Under the pieces are notes generated by a model that was not told the origin of the DNA, did no database searches, and saw nothing but the letters and a program-made list of their open reading frames with translations. From positions 1-39,364 of the forward strand of contig NZ_CAJZFJ010000012.1 of the NCBI RefSeq assembly GCF_915070105.1: DNA of 39,364 nucleotides, in the 5' to 3' direction. This DNA is from an uncultured Porphyromonas sp. (GTDB lineage Bacteria > Bacteroidota > Bacteroidia > Bacteroidales > Porphyromonadaceae). Shown here one piece after another: positions 8,109-15,473 of the stretch. Made by a program: the position numbers and the translations under genes. Position 1 is the first letter of the stretch. Each line of letters begins with the position of its first letter.

Positions 8109-9755
8109 ATGACTAAAAGTGCATTGCAGCAGGCGCGTAGCAAGTACGCCCCCAAGCTGCCTAAGGCCCTGGAGGGGGCAGTAACGGTTCGTCTCGGAGA
8201 GGCTACCCAGAGCGTTAGCGACCAAGAGGCAATCAAGGAATTATTCCCCAATACATACGGTCTGCCTAAGCTCACCTTCGAAGCTTCGCAGCAGGGGGAG
8301 CAGGGTCAAGCCCTAAATGTAGGTGTCATCCTCTCAGGTGGACAGGCACCCGGTGGACACAACGTCATCGCAGGTCTCTTCGATGGTGTCAAGAGAATCC
8401 ACCCCGACAGCCGTCTCTATGGCTTCCTCATGGGGCCAGAGGGACTCATCAAGCATAACTACAGAGAGCTCACAGCTGAGCTCATCGACGAGTATCGCAA
8501 TACTGGTGGCTTCGACATCATCGGCTCTGGTCGTACCAAGCTCGAGGAGAAGGAACAGTTCGACAAGGGTCTTGAGATCCTCAAGCAGCTCGATATCCGT
8601 GCTCTCGTAATCATCGGTGGCGACGACTCCAACACCAACGCAGCCGTCCTAGCTGAGTACTATAAGAGCATCGGTGCTCCTGTACAGGTCATCGGTTGCC
8701 CCAAGACTATTGATGGTGACCTGAAGAACGAGCAGATCGAGACCTCCTTCGGCTTCGACACTGCTACCAAGGTCTACGCAGAGGTCATCGGTAACGTACA
8801 GCGTGACTGCTTCTCTGCTCGCAAGTACTGGCACTTCATCAAGCTCATGGGTCGCTCTGCCTCCCACATCGCTCTAGAGTGTGCCCTACAGGTACAGCCT
8901 AACGTAGCCATCGTCAGCGAAGAAGTAGAGGCCAAGAACCTCACACTGGACGACGTCGTCACCTCCATCGCTGAGGTCGTCGCTAAGCGTGCTGCCAAGG
9001 GCTGGAACTTCGGTACGGTACTCATCCCCGAGGGCCTCATCGAGTTCATCCCTGCTATCAAGTCCCTCATTGCCGAGCTCAATGACTTCCTCGCACACCA
9101 CGAGGCTGAGTTCCGTGCAGTAGCAGCCGAAGAGCAGCGTGCCTTCATCATCAGCCAGCTCTCTGAGGCTAACTCCAAGCTCTATGCTAGCCTCCCCTCC
9201 TCTGTCGCTCGTCAGCTCACGCTCGACCGTGACCCCCACGGCAACGTACAGGTGTCCCTCATCGAGACGGAGAAGCTCCTAGCTCAGATGGTCGGCTCTA
9301 AGCTCGCTGAGTGGAAGCAAGAAGGTCGCTACTCGGGTAAGTTCGCCTCCCTCACCCACTTCTTCGGCTACGAAGGTCGTTGCTCTATGCCCTCGAACTT
9401 CGATGCTGACTACTGCTATGCCCTCGGTCGTACGGCAGCCTGCCTCATCGCCTCTGGTGTCACGGGCTATATGAGCTCCGTGCAGAACCTCACCGCCCCT
9501 GCTCACGAATGGATCGCTGGTGGTATCCCCACGACGATGATGATGAACATGGAGCGTCGTCATGGCGAGATGAAGCCTGTTATCCAGAAGGCTCTCGTAG
9601 ACCTCAAGGGTAAGCCCTTCGCCTACTTCACGGCTCATCGTGATGAGTGGGCAGAGGAGACAAGCTTCGTGTACCCTGGTCCTATCCAGTTCTTTGGCAC
9701 GCCTGAGATCTGCGACCAGCCCTCTCGTACGCTGATCCTAGAGCAGACGAAGTAA
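8109..9755 (+). CDS. pfp: Diphosphate--fructose-6-phosphate 1-phosphotransferase
   Basis: This is PPi-dependent phosphofructokinase, which reversibly phosphorylates fructose 6-phosphate with pyrophosphate in cytoplasmic glycolysis and gluconeogenesis. It has 548 residues, the long form of the family. Nucleotide-loop motif GVILSGGQAPGGHN lies at 72-85. GGDDSN at 170-175 has Asp where ATP-dependent enzymes have Gly, a mark of PPi use. The catalytic PKTIDGD is at 198-204 and the substrate motif MGRSASH at 247-253. Codon use is highly biased, consistent with strong expression. A degenerate -7-like GATATTTG at 8058-8065 may belong to its promoter. A strong hairpin follows the stop, so the gene is probably transcribed alone. 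Confidence 0.97.
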   Translation: MTKSALQQARSKYAPKLPKALEGAVTVRLGEATQSVSDQEAIKELFPNTYGLPKLTFEASQQGEQGQALNVGVILSGGQAPGGHNVIAGLFDGVKRIHPDSRLYGFLMGPEGLIKHNYRELTAELIDEYRNTGGFDIIGSGRTKLEEKEQFDKGLEILKQLDIRALVIIGGDDSNTNAAVLAEYYKSIGAPVQVIGCPKTIDGDLKNEQIETSFGFDTATKVYAEVIGNVQRDCFSARKYWHFIKLMGRSASHIALECALQVQPNVAIVSEEVEAKNLTLDDVVTSIAEVVAKRAAKGWNFGTVLIPEGLIEFIPAIKSLIAELNDFLAHHEAEFRAVAAEEQRAFIISQLSEANSKLYASLPSSVARQLTLDRDPHGNVQVSLIETEKLLAQMVGSKLAEWKQEGRYSGKFASLTHFFGYEGRCSMPSNFDADYCYALGRTAACLIASGVTGYMSSVQNLTAPAHEWIAGGIPTTMMMNMERRHGEMKPVIQKALVDLKGKPFAYFTAHRDEWAEETSFVYPGPIQFFGTPEICDQPSRTLILEQTK

Positions 9756-9788
9756 AGACTCGCTACCCTACGTAGCAACCCCAACGAT

Positions 9789-9826
9789 AGAGAGGCTATC
9801 CCAAAGTGTGGGATAGCCTCTCTTCG
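9789..9826 (+). terminator. Hairpin terminator after pfp
   Basis: Bases 9789-9803 (AGAGAGGCTATCCCA) pair perfectly with 9809-9823 around a 5-base loop. The tail is TCGTATTCTT. It lies 33 bases after the pfp stop. Confidence 0.8.
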
Positions 9827-9881
9827 TATTCTTGGCGTCGTCCTTCCCCCTACCCTTAGCTCCCCCTCCATCAGGGCCGAC

Positions 9882-10080
9882 GCATGAAAACACTATTGAG
9901 CGAGGGCAAAGTAGTCGATGAGCGTACAACGAAGACAGGACTATCTGCGTACTAGCTGCAGATATACCCAGCGTATACCTACTACCTATGAGGGGCGAGT
10001 ATACACGCGTGTACACAATAGTATACCCACGTGTACACAACTGTATACACACGTGTACACTACCTCGCTCTAAGTATATC
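9882..10080 (+). repeat. Complete copy B of the 197-bp palindrome-array element
   Basis: A leader of 117 bp (from GCATGAAAACAC) is followed by three 18-bp palindromes at 9999-10016, 10021-10038 and 10043-10060. They are separated by 4-base spacers (AATA, AACT), giving an exact 22-bp period. The general form is GTRTACAC-NN-GTGTAYAC. A short tail, TACCTCGCTCTAAGTAT, ends the element. Copy C at 19197 has the same layout and the same leader length. There is no coding potential. The copy sits between the pfp terminator and the terminator of the convergent minus-strand operon. Confidence 0.92.
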
Positions 10081-10282
10081 CTCTGTAGAGCTCGCTTGTA
10101 TGTCTATTCCTTGGGAATAAAAGGTCTAGGCGCTCGGCTAAGGCCTCCTGAAGATGGAATTATATACTCAAAGAGTCAAAGACTGGGCTGTACGAAAGAG
10201 ATCATGCGCCGCACCAGCCCCCTCCATCACCTCTGCATCTCTAGTCATTACTCCTAGGGCTGTCCGCACCAGCCTATAAAGG

Positions 10283-10322
10283 AAAGGCTCCCCTCCAGTC
10301 AAGATGCTGGAGGGGAGCCTTT
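10283..10322 (-). terminator. Terminator of the minus-strand SusCD operon
   Basis: The arms AAAGGCTCCCCTCCAG (10283-10298) and CTGGAGGGGAGCCTTT (10307-10322) are perfectly complementary, with an 8-base loop. On the minus strand the hairpin follows the last gene of the operon by 24 bases and ends in a CTTTCCTTT tract. Confidence 0.8.
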
Positions 10323-10346
10323 CTCTCAGGTAAGGGTGATCTACTC

Positions 10347-11456
10347 TTACTTCTTCGTCAGAGAGAAGTCTGCAACAGAGAAGATCTTAGAGCCCTCGAG
10401 GTAATAACCCGTGAAGGAGGTACCATCTTGTTTAGCTGCAAGGTATATGCAGATACCACGTATGGAGGCGAGGTTCCCCTCCGACCTGAAGGTAAACTTC
10501 GGATGCTCCACAGAGGCCTTGTCCCAAGAGCCTAGGCAAGTGCCACTAGCATACAGTGAGAGGTTGGCCTTGCCATCGCTACCGGGGAAGTTTGCCCCCC
10601 AAGCAGCGACACAGAGGAACTGCCCCTGAGGGATCCCAGCCCCCTTGCTGGCAAGGAGTCCATAGGTCAGCTTGAGGCTATTGGTCACGGCATCATACTC
10701 TAGGGGAAGGTCGGCGGAGAGTCCCTTGAGGATGAGCTTCTTCCCATCAGGTGACTTGACGAGCTCGACCTCCATATCGACATTAGCATCCTTATAGAAG
10801 CGAATACCCTGCATACGGTACTTCCCTACGAGGAAGTCATAGCCTAGGGCACCATAGCTTTGGGTGAACTTGACTGCCTGCTTATAGAGAGAGCCGAGGG
10901 AGATCGTCACCATAGCCTCACGATAGACCTCCGTCATAGGGGCGGCGGTGAAGATGAGCTTATCGGCCTCCTTCTTGAAGGTTAGCCAGGTGGGCAGATT
11001 CTCTACCTTGGGCTCTAGCATAGACATAGCCCCCTTGATTGGGAGCTCAATATCTCCCCCAGCACGAGGGACCTCATAGCTAGCCTTAAGGTCCGCTATA
11101 TAGGCATAGGCTCCGAGCTGGGTGATAGAGATACGTTGCTTCTGCTCGCCACGTGTGAGCAGGAGGTTGGCTGTACGAGTATCCCCCTCTGGGTTGGGAG
11201 CGATGGTATAGGTCAGCTTATTGCCAGAGGTCGCTCCTACCTGAAGCCACTCTGCATCGCTCTTGGCAGAGAAACCTTCCTCGGAGAGCGTAGCGGTACC
11301 TGTCCCTCCCTCAGCCGTGAAGCTATGGTCGGAGGCCAGCACACGGAAGGTCTCTATGGTATTCTCCTTAGGAGTTTCCTTTCGGCAGGCACTTACCCCC
11401 ACGAGGAGGGTAAGCGCTAGGAAGAGGAGTGAAATCCTATTATTAATCGTCTTCAT
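10347..11456 (-). CDS. BACON-domain lipoprotein, last gene of the HExxH SusCD operon
   Basis: This is a predicted surface or periplasmic lipoprotein of 369 residues. Its signal peptide ends VSAC, with Cys24 as the lipidation site. Residues about 40-115 form a BACON-type domain (AKSDAEWLQVGA followed by QKQRISITQLG). A second similar beta-rich repeat follows to about 200 (LPTWLTFKKEADKLIFTAAP). The C-terminal part, from GYDFLVGKYRM, looks like a compact beta-barrel domain of the kind found in DUF4984-type proteins, but I cannot name it with certainty. It is the fifth gene after susC, susD, the HExxH lipoprotein and the DUF4302-like gene, 9 bases after the previous stop, and is followed by a strong terminator. 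It is likely an accessory ligand-binding protein of the uptake system. Confidence 0.85.
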   Translation of the reverse strand: MKTINNRISLLFLALTLLVGVSACRKETPKENTIETFRVLASDHSFTAEGGTGTATLSEEGFSAKSDAEWLQVGATSGNKLTYTIAPNPEGDTRTANLLLTRGEQKQRISITQLGAYAYIADLKASYEVPRAGGDIELPIKGAMSMLEPKVENLPTWLTFKKEADKLIFTAAPMTEVYREAMVTISLGSLYKQAVKFTQSYGALGYDFLVGKYRMQGIRFYKDANVDMEVELVKSPDGKKLILKGLSADLPLEYDAVTNSLKLTYGLLASKGAGIPQGQFLCVAAWGANFPGSDGKANLSLYASGTCLGSWDKASVEHPKFTFRSEGNLASIRGICIYLAAKQDGTSFTGYYLEGSKIFSVADFSLTKK

Positions 11457-11465
11457 ACGTGTATG

Positions 11466-12812
11466 TTATTTCTTTATGAATGTAGGCTTCTGGAAGGCAA
11501 AGTCTCCGCCAAAGCCCTTGTAGGCACCTACATTGATGACATATAGGTAGAGGGAGTTGGCGTCATAGCCCCATCGGCCATTGGAGACCAGGACATACTT
11601 CTTACCTCCGGTATAGGATGGGTCAAGCTTGGAGTACATCCCGAGGCCCTCACCCCACGAGATACGTCCTGCATCAGCATCCCATACGATGAGTCGAACA
11701 GGATTGATGTCCTTCGTCACACGCTGCGTCTGTATCTCGAAGCGTTTGTTCGCAGGATCGTAGGATGCTAGGATGACCAGCTTGGGGGCAACACCCTTAA
11801 TCTCATAGACGTTACGAGCATGCTGTGAGAAGGTCACCTCTCTAGGAGCCTGCCAGTTCACACACTTCATATCATACGTCCCAAGGTACTCGGCGAAGCC
11901 TGCGTAGTCTGGGTCTTGGCGGGGAGAGAGCTTGTCACCAGCAGCAGTCCGATAGCACTGCTCTGCCTCATCCCAGAGTAGATCTGAGACACCAGCGAAG
12001 GGGGTACGGAAGTGTATCCCAGTGGTGGTATAAGCGTATGGGTGCTCCTCCCGCTTACCCGTAGCTGGGTCCTCGATTGTGAACGAATTGTAGCCCCCCT
12101 CATTGGGATAGACGATGACCTCCTTGCCCCCGATCTTACCAGAGAGTCCATAGCAGTGCTGGGTGTAGAGGCTATGAGCAGTCGGGGTCTTAGCCTTGAG
12201 TGCGATGGCAGCATCTAGGAGCTCCTTGGCATCCTGCTTAGCCCGAATGAGGCGCATGACGTTGCCCGTCTTACGGCCACGGACTAGGAGGGTATCTGGG
12301 GAGGTAGAGCGCATGAGGGTGAACTCATAGTCTCCCTGGAAGCCATATCCCGTACCATCACCCTCACTCTTATCTGGGTCAGAGAAGATGTGTAGGGGCT
12401 GGGTATAGGTGTCGAAGCTCAGGGTGATCCCCTTGTCGTTCTTGACGTGGTAGCCCCCTCTCACCCAGGTATTCGTTGGCTCCTCGGAGATAGGAGTCTC
12501 AGAGGCTACGGAAGCCATATTCTTATCTCCGAACTTCAGAGCCACCAGGTAGCCTCCATACTTGAGCCTACGATGGGGATAAAGCTCGAGGATCCAGCCA
12601 TTGGAGGAAGACTTGAGCGTCTCTAGGAACTCTCGGGAGGCTGCGTCTAGTCGGTCTGCTGCGGGCCGATCAAAGGCCTGCTCGGGCTCCTGCTGGCAAG
12701 AGACCAGTCCAAGGGAGAGCAGTAGGACTAGCCCCCCAAGTGTCTTGCCTATTCGGTGAAGGATGTGATAGCCGTGGGGCATCAATATATTGGTCTTCAT
12801 CGTGTCTTGCAT
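11466..12812 (-). CDS. DUF4302-like lipoprotein
   Basis: This is a 448-residue predicted lipoprotein with a hydrophobic segment ending LVSC (Cys39), then a long domain starting SREFLETLKSSSNGWILELYP, which matches my memory of the DUF4302 family. DUF4302 proteins typically accompany the SusCD plus HExxH-lipoprotein cassette, as here. Function is unknown. The start could be ATG at 12812, or the ATG four or ten codons later (at 12800 or 12782). All give a usable signal peptide, but the later ones give a more typical length. It is only 14 bases from the upstream HExxH gene and 9 from the downstream BACON gene, so it is surely co-transcribed. Confidence 0.8.
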   Translation of the reverse strand: MQDTMKTNILMPHGYHILHRIGKTLGGLVLLLSLGLVSCQQEPEQAFDRPAADRLDAASREFLETLKSSSNGWILELYPHRRLKYGGYLVALKFGDKNMASVASETPISEEPTNTWVRGGYHVKNDKGITLSFDTYTQPLHIFSDPDKSEGDGTGYGFQGDYEFTLMRSTSPDTLLVRGRKTGNVMRLIRAKQDAKELLDAAIALKAKTPTAHSLYTQHCYGLSGKIGGKEVIVYPNEGGYNSFTIEDPATGKREEHPYAYTTTGIHFRTPFAGVSDLLWDEAEQCYRTAAGDKLSPRQDPDYAGFAEYLGTYDMKCVNWQAPREVTFSQHARNVYEIKGVAPKLVILASYDPANKRFEIQTQRVTKDINPVRLIVWDADAGRISWGEGLGMYSKLDPSYTGGKKYVLVSNGRWGYDANSLYLYVINVGAYKGFGGDFAFQKPTFIKK

Positions 12813-12826
12813 ATTAAATGGTGAGA

Positions 12827-13888
12827 CTAGTCTGTGTACTGGGGTATGATCTGACAGCGAGTATCACCTGGGGTATGATCCTTGGTGAGATCGAGGAAGT
12901 GGCGATCCTGCAGGAGACGCCCCCAGACAAGGGCTCGCTCCTGAGCGTGGTCGTGAGCTGATCTGCGAGGTGCAGATAGACCACGCAGCAGAGGCTGCCA
13001 CTCGGGCTTGATGAGCTGGAGATTAGGGATCTCCTGGAGACGGCGAAGCGAGATAGCTCGTAGGGCATCCATATCGATCTTCCACGTATTCTTCATATAC
13101 GTCTTGATGATATTGATCTTCTTGAGGAGCTTTGCCTTGCCCTCCTCACCAGCAGCCGTGAAGATAGCACTCCACTCTGCGTCGGAGAAAGTAATCAGCG
13201 CAGCCGTGACCTCAGCGATGTCCTCACGTGGCTGGCTACTAGCATAGGCCGTGACGAAGCCCTTCGGGGCATAGTCTGCGAGCGTACGACGGTTGTACCA
13301 AGAGGTAGGAGAATAGTCTGAGGCCGAGATCGTATTGTACTCATCGGGCCAGATCTTGTTCTGGTGGAGGATATGGCTAAACTCGTGGTGCATGACCTTG
13401 AAGAAGGTCTTGTTGAGCGACACGGGGTCATTCTCATTGAGCCAGTTCACCTGGAAGAGGGTCACCTTCAGTCCACCCTCAGCGGTACCCTGGGTGATCG
13501 TACCATCACCATTCCACATAGCAGAGCCTATTAGGCTGAGCTGTCGGGGTGAAGCTCCACGCATGAAGTCCGTCCCTCCTGTGGCTTCGTTGTAGGCCCC
13601 ATACCAGGCATGGAGGACGATCTGGGAGAGCTTCATACTCTTCTCCAGCTCAGCAGGGGCGAGGTTGCGGGAGCGGTCGGACTCGATATTCTGCATCGCA
13701 TAGAGTACCTGCACGTTGTAGGCATCGGTGTACTCCCTACCGAGCCACTGGTCGAATGCAGTCTGCTCCTCTAGGCGAGGCTTGAGGACATGTCTATTGG
13801 GATCAGGCTGATCGGTGTCCTTGCACGAGGCCAGAGCGAGGGTGGCCAATAGGGTTAGTGCAAGGGGGCGATATATGCTTGTTTTCAT
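12827..13888 (-). CDS. Substrate import-associated zinc metallohydrolase lipoprotein (HExxH)
   Basis: This is a 353-residue lipoprotein (LASC, Cys22) with a zinc-metallopeptidase-like motif HEFSH at 168-172 preceded by VMHH. The acidic EDIAEVTAA downstream, near residue 231, is a candidate further zinc ligand region. It matches the family of HExxH lipoproteins encoded next to SusC/SusD pairs in Bacteroidota. The presumed role is hydrolysis or handling of the imported ligand at the cell surface; the substrate is unknown. It is the third gene of the operon, 26 bases after the susD stop. The last 60 or so residues (after LQEIPNLQLIKPEW) are rich in Arg and His and look less like a folded extension. 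They may be read-through past the usual family end, or the product of a 3' frameshift. Confidence 0.9.
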   Translation of the reverse strand: MKTSIYRPLALTLLATLALASCKDTDQPDPNRHVLKPRLEEQTAFDQWLGREYTDAYNVQVLYAMQNIESDRSRNLAPAELEKSMKLSQIVLHAWYGAYNEATGGTDFMRGASPRQLSLIGSAMWNGDGTITQGTAEGGLKVTLFQVNWLNENDPVSLNKTFFKVMHHEFSHILHQNKIWPDEYNTISASDYSPTSWYNRRTLADYAPKGFVTAYASSQPREDIAEVTAALITFSDAEWSAIFTAAGEEGKAKLLKKINIIKTYMKNTWKIDMDALRAISLRRLQEIPNLQLIKPEWQPLLRGLSAPRRSAHDHAQERALVWGRLLQDRHFLDLTKDHTPGDTRCQIIPQYTD

Positions 13889-13914
13889 TATTCACTCGTG
13901 ATGAAGAGTTTGAC

Positions 13915-15453
13915 TTAGTACCCAGGGTTCCCCTGCATACCGGCATTGCGGATGGAGGCTGGGATCTGAAGGGCTCGGCGGTGGTCATCGACACGCAGTA
14001 CCATGGCCTTCCCATCTGCGGGAGTGTGTGTGATCTCGATGCCAAAGCGCTTGATGTCATCCCAGCGTGTCCCTTCGTGCACCGTCAGCACACGGCGAGC
14101 GTGTAGGACGGCCTGCATCATCAGGGTCTGGGTACCTGCCTCGAGGTCAAACTTCGGGTGCAGGGGCTTAGCGATCGTCTTGAGACGCTTCTCGATCACC
14201 TCACGCTCCTCTTCGGTCGTATCATTGGTGACCTCGGTGCTGTAGGCCTTAGTGATCGTGGCTACGTCACCTGCCTTACCACCCTTAGAGAGGTACCAAG
14301 CAGAGAGGTCTGCAGCAGCACCATCATAGTCCTTGAGCATGACACGAGCCTCGGCTCTCCAGAGGAGCACCTTATCGACGTCGAAGGGCATCGCTACGAT
14401 ATGGGGCTGTCCCGTCTGTGCAGCGATATTGGTGATCTCAAAGATCTCGGTGAGCTTAGGCGTGAAGATGCGCTCTGCCCCCCCATAGAGGAGGTCATAG
14501 TGGACGAGGCTATGCCCCCATCCCCCACCACTGCGGTAGGTCTCATTCTGGGCAATACGTCCACTGTGGGCGAAGCGTACATGGCGCAGGCCTCGTCCCC
14601 AGAGGGAGCGAGTCGTCTGGAGCATGATATTGCTGATGCTACGAGGGTCGATATAGGCTAGAGTCACCTCGAGGACGTTGGTGAAGCGGCTGTAGGCAGC
14701 TACATCACGGATACCAGCGACAGCACCTGTCCCGAGGACCTCATCGGCATACTTCTTCGCCTTGTCCCACTTCTCATAGTAGCAGTAGAACTGTGTGGCA
14801 AAGGCCTTCGCTGCACGTGTCGTGAAGTGATACATAGGCTGCACATAGCGCTCATCATCGATCAGGGGCATCCCAGCCTGTAGATCTCGTTCGATCTGTG
14901 CATATACCTCAGCTACGCTCAGACGCTTAGCCTGCTCCTTGATGGACTTCTCTGGAGTGAGGAAGTAGGGTACGCCTATATCCGTCTGGCTCGTACGTCC
15001 ATAGTAGGCCTGAGCGAAGACATTCACCAGCAGGAAGTGTGTATAGGCACGGCAGAGTAGAGCCTCCCCACGAGAGTGATCGAGCTCACGTGGACTCCCG
15101 AGCTCCTCGATGGACTCTAGGGCTTGGTTGGCCGTCATGATCGCATCGTAGCAGGTGCTCCAGAAGTTGGTCTCCGTATCCCAGTCCGTCCCACTATTGG
15201 ACTCCCAGTAGAAACCCTCGTGGTTCTCTAGGTTGGAGTCCTCGAACTTAGGGCCATTGTCCTCTACGTTGTCTGTGCGGTGCTCTACGAAGCCCATCGG
15301 CATGAGCGTCGGGTAGGCAGTGACGAGCAGGCGCTCTATCTTGTCGGCACGATTGAGCTCGGTGCGGGAGTCGGGCATCTTGTCTAGGAAGGTACAGCTA
15401 GAGAAGAGCGTCCCCAGAGCCAATACACCTAGTAGGATATGATTACGTTTCAT
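13915..15453 (-). CDS. SusD/RagB family nutrient-binding outer-membrane lipoprotein
   Basis: This is the SusD-type partner of the downstream-numbered SusC: an alpha-helical TPR-rich surface lipoprotein that caps the TonB-dependent channel and binds its ligand. It has 512 residues. The signal ends FSSC (Cys20), followed by the typical start TFLDKMPDSRTELN. Conserved features include the early YPTLMP helix, FWSTCYDAIMTANQALE, the RGEALLCRAYTHFLLVNVFAQAY helix region, and the usual ending NAGMQGNPGY. It lies 20 bases after the susC stop and precedes the HExxH lipoprotein gene. This is the second gene of the minus-strand operon. Confidence 0.96.
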   Translation of the reverse strand: MKRNHILLGVLALGTLFSSCTFLDKMPDSRTELNRADKIERLLVTAYPTLMPMGFVEHRTDNVEDNGPKFEDSNLENHEGFYWESNSGTDWDTETNFWSTCYDAIMTANQALESIEELGSPRELDHSRGEALLCRAYTHFLLVNVFAQAYYGRTSQTDIGVPYFLTPEKSIKEQAKRLSVAEVYAQIERDLQAGMPLIDDERYVQPMYHFTTRAAKAFATQFYCYYEKWDKAKKYADEVLGTGAVAGIRDVAAYSRFTNVLEVTLAYIDPRSISNIMLQTTRSLWGRGLRHVRFAHSGRIAQNETYRSGGGWGHSLVHYDLLYGGAERIFTPKLTEIFEITNIAAQTGQPHIVAMPFDVDKVLLWRAEARVMLKDYDGAAADLSAWYLSKGGKAGDVATITKAYSTEVTNDTTEEEREVIEKRLKTIAKPLHPKFDLEAGTQTLMMQAVLHARRVLTVHEGTRWDDIKRFGIEITHTPADGKAMVLRVDDHRRALQIPASIRNAGMQGNPGY

Positions 15454-15473
15454 AGTGTCACGTCATTATATAG

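Noticed and set aside
9999..10060. 22-bp-period repeats as a CRISPR array
   Set aside because: Spacers are only 4 bases, the units are near-perfect palindromes, there are just three, and no cas gene is nearby.
14158..14661. 167-codon plus-strand frame
   Set aside because: It is antisense to susD, whose family match is clear; no independent support.
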